Below are positions 22,355-34,133 of a stretch of DNA of 64,000 nucleotides, piece by piece. The position numbers and the translations under genes are program-made. The notes beneath the pieces were generated by a model, which ran no database searches, was not told the DNA's origin, and was given only the letters and a program-made list of their open reading frames with translations. Origin of the DNA: Vigna angularis (Eukaryota; Streptophyta; Magnoliopsida; Fabales; Fabaceae); assembly GCF_016808095.1 (NCBI RefSeq), contig NC_068977.1, positions 11,592,479 to 11,656,478 on the forward strand. The letters are read 5' to 3'. Each line of letters begins with the position of its first letter. Position 1 is the first letter of the stretch.

Positions 22355-23281
22355 TGTATTTTTGGCTGTGTTTTGATGCACAACTTATCAACTTATGAGT
22401 GTTTTTCCTATTGTTTTCTTTATGTTAAAACCATATTATTTTGGACTTGAAATTAAAGTGTTTGAGATGTTTGTGTGGTGTCCTATGGTTACCAAATTTT
22501 ATGCATATAATATGATTTGTTGTCATGTTGGCCACGTGTTTAATATGCGTAACGATCTATTGTTTGGTTATGAATTATATGCGTGGCTATATGAGTTATA
22601 GACGTCATTTTGCATGGATTGGATCTTGGATGTGACTTGGTTGGTTCAATGTGACTCTGAAGGATATGTTGGTTGCTATGGCTTCTAGTTGTATTGTATG
22701 AGGCTGGGGATTGTCTAGCTTATACGAAGTAGTGGAAAGAGATTGTCTTCGCCTGTGTGAGGCAAGGAAAAAGAAGAGGTTCGGGTGTTGCACCTTTTTA
22801 CCTGTGTGAGGTAGTGGAAAAGGAAGGTAATGGTTTTATTCCTTTTGCTTGTGTGAGGTAGTGGAAAAAGGTCCCTTTCACCTCTATGACACTGTAGAAA
22901 GAAAGAGGTTATGTTGTGATTCCTTTCACCTGTGTGAGACATGGGAAAGGGTCCTTGGTATGACGTAGGTGATTGAAGAATGACATATTGGTGATATTAC
23001 TTGTTAGTAATGTGTGTTCGTGTAATGCGAATGTGATTTAAATTCATTGATGGAAACTATTGGGTTGAGTTGTGTGTGAGAGTATGGTTATTACTTTACT
23101 TTTTTATCTTGTGTTGTACTTTGCTTAGCTCACCCTTGCTTGTTTGTGTTTGTGTGATAATTATATAACTCGTATTGTTATACGAGAGCAAATGTTGTCA
23201 CAGATCATGTATTTGATGCCTATAGTGAGGAGACACATGAGGAAAACCTTATGGGAGTTTCGAAATGTTTTATGAGACAAT
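22355..23281 (+). mobile_element. Plus-strand LTR fragment (LTR D) with a degenerate tandem repeat
   Basis: From 22720 to 22945 units of about 50-60 bp with the core CCTGTGTGAGGTAGTGGAAA recur four to five times with drift; the complement of this core is seen in LTRs A and B. The U5-like box TTGCTTGTTTGTGTTTGTG and hairpin GTATTGTTATACGAGAGC follow at 23125-23200. The open frame through the repeats on the minus strand has no recognisable domain. Confidence 0.5.
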
Positions 23282-26200
23282 TGTAACACCCCTTATAGAG
23301 TGCCACTAGAAAATAACAAAATCCAAAATTTTAGGTCAGTTTTTTTTTAAAAATTAACATCGCGAAACTAAACCATCAAAAGTCTAAACGTCTTACAACA
23401 TAAGGTTAAAACCTTACAAATATCAAATTCATTATTCAAAGACATAAAATTTCTTTAAAACATGATAAGTCCCCCATAGTTATTCCCATAACTCTCGTCG
23501 TGCTACTCCATCTCTGCCTCATCTGCAACGCCATCTACTCCCGTACAAGTACGATCATCGTAGGTGGAACCACAACCACAAAAGGAAAGGGTAAGTAACT
23601 AAGAACCTAACATAGCATATAATTTCAATATCAAAATATCATAACTTAGATTATCCTAGTCACAACCTTACAATACAACACAATATTCAATTCATAACTT
23701 AGATCATCACCATCCAGACTATCAAAGTCACAACATTACAATACGACACAATATTCAATTCATAACTTAGATCATCACCACCCAAACTATCAAAGTCACA
23801 ATATTACAACACGACACAATATTCAATTCATAGCTTAGATCATCACCACCCAGACTATCAAAGTCACAACATTACAATACATCATAATATTAAACTCACA
23901 ACTCAAATCATTTATACAAGCTTCTGTTGTTTCCTTGAATTTTGTCGTACCAAACCTGTTTCGCAAAACAGGGCGATTCGAGCCGTCTTCCGTCGCAACT
24001 TTAGACCTATCTCCCTGACTCCTCAAGGAATTACGAGTAAAAACTTCGGTTAGGCGCACCCACCGAGCACTATACTCGCACGAGCCGAAGTCATTGGGCG
24101 AGACATCTAACCCTCTCTAGTCCCTACACACGAGGAAAGGGTGACACTCGAACCTCAGTCTCCGCACAGACTCTACACACTATCGTATCACAATACGAAC
24201 ACCATAGATTCGACAAAAATTCTAAGGAAATGACAGAACGCTTGCTCTCACGATTTTACCATCACAACCATATGTAGATCACCATCATGCACAAACTCAA
24301 CCAAATTCATTCACCAATAGTTAGTTAAAATCACAAATAATTAAATAAATTAATTTAATTATTTTTCCTAGAACAACATTTCTAGTGCACCCCCATTTTT
24401 AATTAATACCCAACATCAAAGAAAACACCTAATTCTAATACACCCCCTTTTTACTCTAAACACACTCCCTTCTATATCTACACTTTCAAGTGGGCCCCAA
24501 AACCATTAAATTACATTTTCTCTCACTTCCAAGTAGGTCCCACATGAAACCACTCACTTCTTATGAAACTCTCTTTCTCTCTCCCCTTTTTCGACTTTTT
24601 ACGTAACCAAACTCTCTTTCTTCCCTCTTTCTCTTTTATTTTCCATGCATTTTTTCCCACTATTACCGTGGCCTCCACTCCCAATATCTACCACTTCCAC
24701 TCTCTTTTCAAATGCTAAAAACTACACACTTCATTCCATGCACCAACACCATTTACGTAACCACCTCTCCTCACACTTCCACTTTCTTCTCTTTTGACTT
24801 TTCAACCACACCTTACTTCTACCTTTTTAAATTTCATTTCATTCTTCTCTCTCTTTCCTTCCATATTCACGGCCCCATCACTCTTTGCATGCTACACTTT
24901 ATTTATTTATTTCTTCTTATATCCAGACCCCTGCAATTACCCATTCTCCCTTTTTTTTTATAACTCCTTCCCACCATTCCTTCATTTTTTTCTTTGCTTT
25001 CAAAGGTCATCCCAAGCTTCTTCCTTCACGGTTTTTGGTCCTCTTCCAACACCTTTCTTTTTCTTTGCCACTTTTACATCAACCAAGCCATGCCCATCTC
25101 CATCTTCCACTTCTATTCTTCTTCCATCATGTTCTTCTTCCACCCAAGACATCAAAACTCCATCCTTCTTCACTGTTTTTCATCAATCACATATACCCCA
25201 ACTCACCAAACATCACTTTCACTCCTCTCATTCTCATAATTCATTCCTTCCTCTTCCAACAATGGAAGAGAATTTTCAATACCCACTTACCCACACTCTT
25301 GGTTAAAGAGTGTAGATAAGTGCTCCCAACAATATATAATTCTTGCAAGGTAATAAGAACCAAAATATACATGATTTTAAAGTGTACCCATGACACTTTT
25401 TCATACACAAACAACACCCCAATACATCCAACATGTATACCCATTACAACAACACCGCTTTTTCATAAAATATAAACATTTATAATCCATTAACTACCCC
25501 ATATAGTAGAAAAACGAAAATGAACATGTGAATACCCATTCTCCATGCAACAACACATGAAACTTAAACCCAAAAGAAAAGTACATACCTCAACATGTTA
25601 ACTTTAATCCCAACACACAAGAAAGAAAGCATGCAACAACATTATAATGTTACCTTCTACCCATCATTCACTATGTTATATCCCAAGTTAAACCCCTTAC
25701 CTCAATTCCAAGCTAGCTTCCAAATGCTCTTAGGTTTCTTTTCTCACTAGACAACAAGCTTTCACTCCTCTTGGTCTCCTACAAGTGATTTCCAAAAACT
25801 CCAAGGCTAGGGTGGTTCTTCCTTTCTCTCCCAACTTGGTTGCTCTCCAAAATCTCTTTTCCACTCTCCAAGCTTTAACCTCCCCCAAGGTCACTTTCAA
25901 GCCTCCTAAGTCTAGAAAGCATGTACCCACCCAAGCAAGTGGAAAACAATATGTGCCCACCCAAGCAAAGTGGAAAAAAAAGAAATGGCCCAATGAGAGA
26001 TTAAATGAGAATAAAAGCTCCCTCTTGGAATCAATTAATTGAAGCACTTCCACGCTCATCATAACACTTAAATTTCTATCTTTCTTAACTCATAGTGGGA
26101 CCCATATGTCAAGATGGAAATTAAAAAGAGTTAGGAGCCTTTTTGGTCTTAGGAGGGTTTGAACTTGAGATCAAGCACACACACCCTCCCATGCACACTC

Positions 26201-26380
26201 ACATCGACCACTAGACCAAGCTCCATCTGCTGATATAATAGTGCAACAATTATACTTAAATACTCTTTCAACCTTTTTCAAAATTTACTATGAAACCAAT
26301 CTTAATTTAATTTTCTTCCCTTCCTTAAATATTTCTCAACATTGTTTTTCATCACAATTTATTATATAATACCACAAAAT
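23282..26380 (-). mobile_element. Minus-strand long LTR (LTR A), interrupted by Copia F1
   Basis: The 3' terminus of the LTR on this strand is the complement of TGTAACACCCCTTATAG at 23282, a canonical ...TTACA end. The U5-like hairpin is near 23540-23560, and GGGCGAGACATC/GAGGAAAGGGTGACACTCGAA blocks near 24095-24155 match LTR B. A CT-rich leader (24560-25310) and a tRNA-like stretch at 26154-26225 (GGTCTAGTGGTC, AGTTCAAACCC on this strand) follow. The LTR start is lost where F1 inserted at 26381. CT-rich open frames at 24712-25319 and the frame at 25730-26062 are not genes. Confidence 0.55.
23641..23900. repeat. 68-bp tandem repeat in LTR A
   Basis: CATAACTTAGATCATCACCA recurs at about 23693, 23761 and 23829 with a 68-bp spacing, and a shorter degenerate unit precedes the array at 23641. 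Each unit contains CTATCAAAGTCACAA and ATTCAATTCAT. Confidence 0.85.
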
Positions 26381-27441
26381 TGTCAGAATCGGCTGCAGCG
26401 GAATGGTTAGCGTGGAATAACAAACCAAGAGGGGGGGTGAATTGGTTCTTACTAAAAACGTGTGCCTTAAAAATTTCTACTCAATTAAACTTACTTAGCA
26501 ATTAATAATGACAATAAAATAGAGTAAGGTCGAGAGAAATTTGCACAGATGATTTTATCCTGGTTCGGATCTTACCAATCTTACGTCCAGTCGCTTATCT
26601 CAAAACAAGATAAACAATTCACTAATCACAAAACAATTACAAACTACAATCACACAGATACAATTTGTAAAAGTTTATAAAACACCTCTCTTGATGCCAT
26701 AAGAGATGAACTAACACTTCCTTTGAATCTTCACAAAGGATGAAACACTTCCTCCGAAAACTTCACAAAGGATGACTTCCTCTTCCGAACACTTCCTTAG
26801 ATACACCAAGGATGAACCAGCTATTCCTCTATCACCGTAGCAGTATTTCACCAACTCTACAGACAGAGTTTCCTTAGCTGAGCAAGAGCACACAATTCTC
26901 AAGAGTTTCTGAGTATTTGAGCACAAGGGAAGAGTTGTTGTTATCCTTGAGAGGAAATGAGAGTCTATTTATAGACTCATCCAAAGGCTCTTCCATTTTT
27001 CGTTTTCAGCCTTTCTCACTGTGTTAATCGATTAACTTAAGTGGTTAATCGATTAATGCACCAACGGATAGTCCAACGGCTCTAAAAACGGCTAGTTTTT
27101 CAAACGGTCACTTTGCTAATCGATTATCAGCCCATGCTAATCGATTAGCGCTAATCGATTAACAGCCCTTGTTAATCGATTAGCATGCAGTGCTGTGCTT
27201 CTCCATTCGTCTCTGGAATAATCGATTACTGACCTCTGTTAATCGATTAGCACTGCACAATTTTTGCTTCTTGGTACATTTTTACATCACTTTTGAATGC
27301 AAACATAAAACCACTAATTTCCTATGTTCATACAGTTATTACAAAAGTTAAAAGTCTTCAAAAATCATTCTTCATGAGTCTTGGTTGTTCTTGACTTGAT
27401 TTAGATATCATCAAAACTTCATCTTCATCATTTTGCTAACA
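26381..27441 (-). repeat. F1 3' LTR (complete)
   Basis: On the minus strand it starts TGTTAGCAAAATG at 27441 and ends GATTCTGACA at 26381. A TATA box (complement of TCTATTTATAGAC) lies near 26963-26975. Eight to nine AATCGATT palindromes lie at 27020-27255, that is upstream of the TATA box in U3. Confidence 0.93.
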
Positions 27442-27455
27442 ATCTTCCCCTTTTT
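27442..27455 (-). promoter_or_regulatory. F1 polypurine tract
   Basis: AAAAAGGGGAAGAT on the minus strand lies directly against the 3' LTR start; it is the expected plus-strand primer site for reverse transcription. Confidence 0.85.
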
Positions 27456-27785
27456 GATGATGATCAAAACCTTCTTGATGTTTAAAGCTTTTGGTAATAA
27501 TCTGTATTTAAAAACACAACTTAAGGAAGAAACAATTGTTAGTGTACTTAGAAATAAGTTTAAGGATTTAAATATTTCTCCCCCTTTTTGATCATTATTA
27601 AAAAGTGATGTATAATTGCTCCCCCTAAATTTATTAGAAATTATACTCCCCCTTAATAAAAGGACATATGCATAGAAATATTAAGGAAAAAACAACATAC
27701 ATTTTATTGAATTTAAAGAGGTAAGCATACAAAGAAGTTAAATATATAGCACACACACTACAAAAAGCATAGAAGCATAAAGTGC

Positions 27786-28919
27786 CTAAGACTCATCATC
27801 ACTATCGGGAACATATAGTTTGGCTAGTTTATCATCAATTTCCTTGAGGTGAGTATTAATTTCATCATAGCGAAGAGTGTGATAAGCCATCATGTAATCC
27901 ATCCTAGTTTGTTGCATAAAGGCCATTGCTTCAATTTGTCTAGATATACTCTCTAGAGTATATTCTTGTGGAGGATGGGATGGTCCAGCAACATTTGTTG
28001 GATCTGGCATAGGAATAGCTTCATCTTCTTCAGCTGATTCGTCAGCATCTTGTGCATTATCACCTTCAGCACGGACAAACATATTGCCTTGTCGAATAAA
28101 ACCCATTTGATGCAGTGCTGATTCCTCAATTTGATGAGATGGTAAGACGTGGACAAATTTTTCGCCCGTAACATCAACTCCTTTATAGACACAGATTAAG
28201 GAAATAAGGAGAGGATACGGAAGATGAGCTCGGTCATACCTCTTTGCACGTACCATAGTATCAGAGATTAGACTTGCCCAATTGATTTTTAAATTTTGAG
28301 TGATAGCAGACATGAGCATCAAATCTGTTTCAAGGCATTGTGCCAAGTTTGACCCTCTTGGACAAAGCAACCACACAATAAGATAATGAAGCACCCTTTC
28401 CTCCATTCTAAGATGTCCTACTAGAAGATATCTCCTATTAGGTAGAGGTTGTTGAGGATTACGCATGAAAGAGCGATAGGCCAAAATTTTGTTGAAATCA
28501 CCAAAGTCATTTGGCACATGCAGATTATTTTCTAGGATTGGAATATGAGCGACATTTGTCCAAATGTCATGATCAAGAACAATATCTACACCCTTAACAC
28601 AAGTGTAAACAATACCATTGTGGGCCTTCAGATTATAGTAAAAGACTCATACCAAATCTGGATAGTAAAGCCCTTGAAGTTGCAAGAGATGCTGGACGCC
28701 TTGCTCAACCAATTGCCGAGAAAACTGAAATTGATTTGCAGTAAACCAATTTAGATCAACAAATTTTTGACGAAGAACCTTCTGTTCTTTCCACATTTGC
28801 AGATATTCCTCATGCCTTCCATCATCTGAAATCCACCCATGAATATTTGGACCACATGCGGGAGGAGTGCTTTCCGATGCATAGCTTCTTCTTCTTCTCC
28901 TTCTTGAGGGTTCAGCCAT
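27786..28919 (-). pseudogene. F1 3' ORF (envelope-position ORF; 'putative plant transposon protein' type), one stop
   Basis: The function is unknown. It starts at 28919 with MAEPSRRRRRRSYASES, a basic segment that could act as a nuclear localisation signal. The core runs GLYYPDL to FYYNLKAHN, then RMEERVLHYLIVWLLCPRGS and LPYPLLISLICVYKG; the tail has an acidic stretch (ADESAEEDEA) and a helical segment (ISRQIEAMAFMQQTRMDYMM) ending PDSDDES. A single in-frame TGA near 28633 lies where the MULE homologue has arginine, consistent with a CpG transition. I see no signal peptide or clear membrane span, so an envelope role is not supported by the sequence. It has its own upstream TATA box and AATCGATT array, and ends about 330 bp before the polypurine tract. 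Confidence 0.8.
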
Positions 28920-29038
28920 GAGAAGTAGAAAAGAAATTTGGACAGCAAGATAATGGTATTTTTGAGTGAAGAAATGAAGAGAATTTGAGTTGTAGAGTGA
29001 TGGGTAATGTGAGTGGGTAAAATGAGGGATGGTAGGGG

Positions 29039-29230
29039 TTTAAATAGGCTGAAGAATCACTCCCCAACGTTCAAAATTAAAAAAATGGCCGTTTATAGCT
29101 GTTACAACGGCTAGATTTTGCAGTATTTACTACCTGTAACGTTTGCTAATCGATTAACAAGACGTGCTAATCGATTAGTGCTAATCGATTAGCGCTAATC
29201 GATTAATGGTACTGACTAATCGATTAACTG
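29039..29230 (-). promoter_or_regulatory. Probable internal promoter of the F1 3' ORF
   Basis: Four or five GCTAATCGATTA-type palindromes (29145-29230) are followed on the minus strand by TATTTAAA (29046-29039) and then, about 125 bp on, by the ATG at 28919. The array uses the same motif variants as the F1 LTR U3. The region lies between the pol stop and the 3' ORF. Confidence 0.6.
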
Positions 29231-29273
29231 ACGCTGATTTCCGAAAACCATCAAATTTTACCTATTTCCAATT

Positions 29274-32200
29274 TTAAGATGTTTTCAATATTCCTAAATC
29301 TCTTCTAAGCTCATAGAATCTATCCTTAGGCAATGCTTTGGTGAAAATATCAGTTAATTGATGTTGTGTATCAATATATTCTATTTCACAATCGCCCTTT
29401 TGCACATGATCTCTAAGAAAGTGATGCCTAATCTCAATGTGCTTGGTTCTAGAATGCATTATGGGATTCTTTGTAAGATTTATTGCACTTGTATTATCAC
29501 ACTTAAGTGGAATATGATCTAAATGAATGTCATAATCTTCTAATTGCTGTTTCATCCATAAAATTTGCGCACAACAATTTCCAGCAGCAATATATTCAGC
29601 CTCAGTGGTTGATAAGGCTACACAGGCTTGTTTCTTAGAGTTCCAAGAAACTAAGGAACTACCTAGAAGATGACATGTTCCACTAGTGCTTTTTCTATCT
29701 ATCTTACAACCTCCATAATCTGCATCGGAAAAACCTACAAGACTAGGTTCCGTTCCTGATGGATACCATAAACCAAAGGATGCAGTTCCCTTAAGATATT
29801 TCAATATTCTTTTAACTGCTGTAAGGTGAGATTCTCTAGGACTAGATTGATACCTAGCACACACACAAACACTTTGCATAATATCCGGTCTACTAGCAGT
29901 AAGGTATAACAAAGAACCTATCATGCATCTATATTTAGTTTGATTTACCTCTTTACCTGACTCATCTTTGTCAAGATAGCAAGAGGTTCCCATAGGTGTA
30001 GATGCTTCCTTTGCTTTGTCCATTTCAAACTTCTTAAGAATTTCTCTACAATACTTAGTTTGAGAAATGAACGTACCTTCTTTCATTTGCTTAATTTGAA
30101 GACCGAGGAAGAATGTTAATTCTCCCATCATAGACATTTCAAATTCACCCTGCATAGTCTTAGCAAATTCCTCACAAAGAGATTTATTAGTTGATCCAAA
30201 AATAATATCATCAACATATACTTGAATAATCGAAATATGTTTTCCGACTCTTTTAATAAACAAAGTGGAATCAACTTTTCCTCTATTAAAATCATTTTCT
30301 AAAAGAAAATTGCTAAGTCTTTCATACCAAGATCTAGGTGCTTGTTTTAAACCATAAAGTGCTTTCTTTAACTTATAGATGTGATTTGGAAATTTAAAAT
30401 CTTCAAAACCGGGTGGTTGTTCAACATACACATCTTCTTTTATAAAACCATTTAGAAATGCACTTTTAACATCCATTTGAAATAATTTAAATTTCATTAT
30501 AGATGCATAAGCAAGAAGTAGGCGTATTGCCTCTAACCTGGCAACTGGAGCATATGTCTCATCATAATCTATACCTTCTTCTTGACTATATCCTTGAGCC
30601 ACAAGCCTAGCTTTATTCTTGGTGATGTTTCCATCTTCATCCAGTTTGTTTATGAATACCCATTTTGTTCCAATTACTTGATGAGTATCTTCTCTAGGAA
30701 TCAATTCCCAAACTTGATTTCTTTCAAACTGGTTGAGTTCTTCTTGCATTGCAATACACCATTGTTCATCTTGAAGAGCTTCCTTAATGTTCTTAGGTTC
30801 TATCTGCGACATAAAAGCTACATTCATACAAAAACTAACTAAATTTCTTCTAGTGTTTACCCCTTTTGATATGTCGCCAATGATGTTGTCCAATGATAAT
30901 CCTCTAGGTTGTTGCCATATTTTGTTTAGATCTTCATCGTCTTGAGGATTATTCATTTTCTCTTCATTGGTTGTCTTTTGCAAGTCTTCATTTTCACCTG
31001 CATCTGATTCATCTGACTCAAGAGGTTTTGCCTCAAGGTCCACAATTTCATCAAAGACAACATGCACAAATTCTTCTATTTCAAATGTTTTCCGATTAAA
31101 AACTCTATAAGCTTTGCTAGTTAGAGAATATCCTAGAAAAATAGCTTCATCGGCTTTGGAATCAAATTTTCCTAAATTCTGTTTTCCATTATTTAAGACA
31201 AAACATTTGCATCCAAAAATTCTTAAATGTGAAACATTTGGTTTTCTACCTTTAAAAAGTTCATAAGGAGTACATTTCAAAATTGGCCTAATAAGCATTC
31301 TATTCAATACATAACATGCAGTACTCACAGCATCAGCCCAAAATTGTTTAGGAACACTATATTCATTTAACATAGTTCTAGCAAGTTCCTCTAAGGATCT
31401 ATTCTTTCTTTCTACAACTCCATTTTGTTGAGGAGTTCTCGGTGCAGAAAAATTATGAGAAATGCCATATTCTTCACAAAAAGTTTCAAAAGATTCATTT
31501 TGAAATTCACCTCCATGATCACTTCTAATAGCCTTTATTTTCAAATCCTTTTCATTTTGAACTAAATTTGCAAACTTTTTAAATTCTTTGAAAGCTTCAC
31601 TTTTAAGAGTAAGAAAGAAAGTCCAAGTATATCTTGAATAATCATCTATAATAACTAAAGCATAATAATTTCCTCCAAAACTTTTTATCCTAGAGGGACC
31701 AACTAAATCCATGTGCAAAAGTTCTAAGGGTTTTAAACTAGAAACAACATTTTTCGAATGAAAAGATGATTTCACTTGTTTTCCCTTTTGACATGCATCA
31801 CACAATTTATCTTTCACATATTTTAGTTTTGGTAGACCAATTACTAAGTCTTTAGAAATGAGTTTATTCAATTGTTGCATATGAATATGTGCAGCTCTTT
31901 TATGCCATAACCATGGATTTTCTTCTTTTACTACTAAACATGAAATATTCCTATTTGATGCATTTTCTAAATCAATCAAATAAATATTGTTATGCCTAAT
32001 TCCTTTCAAAGCAATTTCAGAAGAATCATTTTTTATAAATAGTGCAAGAATTTTGTTCGAAGGTTACCTTGAATCCTTTATCGCATAATTGACTAATGCT
32101 AATTAAGTTGTGCTTTAATCCTTCCACATATAGCCCGTCTTTGATCATCAAGGTATCTTCACTTCCAATATCTCCTATTCCAAGGATTTTTCCTTTGTTA

Positions 32201-32328
32201 TTGTCACCATAGGTGACAAAGCCTCGTTCCTTTTTCCGGAAGCTTGTAAATTTCTTTTTATCTCCGGTCATGTGTTTTGAACATCCACTGTCAAGACACC
32301 ACATATACTTCCTTGGTTTTGATAATTC
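29274..32328 (-). pseudogene. F1 pol: protease, integrase, reverse transcriptase, RNase H (one frameshift)
   Basis: This is the replication and integration polyprotein of the retrotransposon. Domains in order: aspartic protease with LDSGCSKHMTG (near 32300), gag-pre-integrase zinc region (WHKRAAHIH, CDACQKGK), integrase core with HMDLVGP, RSDHGGEF and ERKNRSLEELART, Copia RT with MDVKSAFLNG and YVDDIIFGS, and RNase H with SDADYGG, STTEAEYIA and NPIMHSRTKHIEIRHHFL. Protease and the rest are in different frames: an A-run near 32025 is one base too long for a continuous frame, so the copy is probably defective unless frameshifting occurs. Otherwise 911 codons are open, unusually well preserved. 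It begins here at the predicted splice acceptor; without splicing the frame is closed from gag by stops. Confidence 0.92.
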
Positions 32329-32417
32329 CTACAACATAAAAAGAACAAGCTATTTAGGTACCCAACTACTTTGTATGGGTCCTTTGGGTTAGATTAAAAA
32401 GATTGAAATCATTTTAC
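32329..32417 (-). other. Possible 89-nt intron between F1 gag and pol
   Basis: The donor GTAAAATG overlaps the gag stop codon. The acceptor is CTTTTTATGTTGTAG just before the codons for ELSKPRKYMWCLDSG. Removal joins gag RYAWV in phase to pol. The older F1 copy has the same sites 88 nt apart (56149-56236) with a stronger pyrimidine tract (T-run then GCAG). Confidence 0.5.
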
Positions 32418-34099
32418 AACCCAAGCATATCTACCACTTGGAACACCATAATGCTTAATTTTACATTTGTTAGATGTATGACCCTTTTTCATACAATAAA
32501 AGAATGATGCAACATTTGTGTTCCTGTTAATAGTTCCTTTTTCTACCCATGCTCTACGAGTTCTATATTTATTTTTAGGAACAAATTTCTTAGCAGTTCT
32601 ATTTTCAGAGATTTTACTACATTCTCCAGTGGTTGTATTTTCAGAAAAATATTTGAATTTTATGCAAGATTCACATTCATTATTAGCAATATATTTTTCT
32701 TTTTCATAATATAAAACTTTACTTTTTAAATCTCTAATTTCTTTTGCTTGATATAAAAATTTATTTTTCAAACTTCTGTTTTCTTCAAATAAATTTGTAA
32801 ATTCAGTTTTCAAATTATCATTTATTTTAGAGAAATTTTCAGAAGTAAACTTCAAATTTTCATTTTCTTCAAGAATATTTTCAAAATTTAATTTTAACTC
32901 TTTGAAACCCTTTTTCAATTTCTTATGAGTTATATCTAATTTTTCGGATTCTACTAATAAAGCAGCATAAGTATCATGCAATTCATCTTCACTATCATAT
33001 TGATTAGAATTATCTGAATCGTAAATGTACTTACTTGGCTTCCAGCAGTGTCGTCATCCGCCATTAGACATATGTTTGCTTCTTCATCAGAATTGCTCGA
33101 GTCAGAAATTGATTCGTTGTCATCGTCCCATGCGATGTATGCTCTCTTTTTCTTGAAGAATTTCTTTTCTTTCTTTTCTTCACCCTTCTTTTGATTTGGG
33201 CAGTCTACTTTTAAATGTCCCTTTTCTCCGCAACCATAGCATCTATAGTTTGAGGAAGATCCTTGATTTTCTCTCTTTTCGTTTCTGAATCTCCCTTTGC
33301 CTTTTGATTTCATGAACCTGTTGAACCTCTTGATTAGTAGACTCAAATTTTCGTCTTCTTCTGAGTCTTCATCTTCCATTTTGCTTTTGCTCTTTTCTAC
33401 CTCAGATTTGAAAGCTAGAGTCTTTTTCTTAGTTTTTGCTTCTTCTTCATCTAGTCTTCCGAGGTCAAGTTTATGCTCTCTCAACTTTCCAAATAATGCA
33501 GCCATGGTCATTGTGTTGAGATTTTGTGACTCAGAAATTGCAGTCACTTTTGGTTGCCAAGACCTGTCTAAAGATTTCAAAATTTTTATATTAAGCTGAT
33601 CAATATCGAAAGACTTACCTAGTCCTATAAGATGGTTTACGATGTTGGTGAAGTGTTTCTGAACATCTATTATTGTTTCCCCTTGCTTCATCCTGAACAT
33701 CTCGTATTCCTGGATTAAGGTATTCTTTCTAGCTCTCTTAACATCATCTGTACCTTCATGGGTTACTCTGAGTACTTCCCACATTTCTTGTGCAGTTTTA
33801 CAAACAGAAATCCTGTAAAAATCGTCAACAGTTAAAGCAGATGAAATAATATTACGAGCTTTTACATCATTACCAAATTTTTTCTTATCTTCAGCAGTCC
33901 ATTGGTCACGGGGCTTTGGTTCCTGCATATTGTTAGTTGGAACAAAAGGACCAAATGCAACAGTATCCCAAATATCTATATCAATAGATTCCATAAAAAT
34001 TTGCATTATGACTTTCCAAAATGCGTAATTTTTACCTGTGAATAGTGGTGGTCTATTGATAGAAGCACCCTCTGCAAAGGTTTGATGTGATCCTGCCAT
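32418..34099 (-). pseudogene. F1 gag: capsid-like region and two zinc knuckles (one frameshift)
   Basis: This is the particle-forming and RNA-binding protein of the retrotransposon. The start MAGSHQTFAEGASINRPPLF (34099) is chosen because it opens the conserved Copia gag N-terminus right after the primer-binding site. A UBN2-type gag core follows (KNYAFWKVIMQIFME, QEYEMFRMKQGE), then the zinc knuckle CYGCGEKGHLKVDC (near 33230) and an acidic linker. A one-base deletion near 33030, judged against the older copy, shifts the frame. The rest is a long helical region rich in KL and EN repeats (32981-32700) and a second knuckle region, FYCMKKGHTSNKC, in which the first cysteine is replaced by phenylalanine. 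The frame ends with TGA at 32411-32409. Confidence 0.88.
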
Positions 34100-34119
34100 T
34101 TGAATGACTATCAAAGCAA

Positions 34120-34131
34120 GCTCTGATACCA
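34120..34131 (-). promoter_or_regulatory. F1 primer-binding site
   Basis: TGGTATCAGAGC on the minus strand lies 2 bp inside the LTR end (GATTCTGACA). It is the standard plant initiator-methionine tRNA primer site. Confidence 0.95.
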
Positions 34132-34133
34132 AT

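Noticed and set aside
24712..25319. Overlapping open frames of 80-170 codons on the plus strand
   Set aside because: The region is a CT-rich leader inside LTR A where stop codons are scarce; three frames are open at once and none shows a domain.
27786..28919. Calling the F1 3' ORF a retroviral envelope gene
   Set aside because: The position is right but there is no signal peptide, clear membrane span or cleavage site, and the homologue in a DNA transposon argues against an envelope role.
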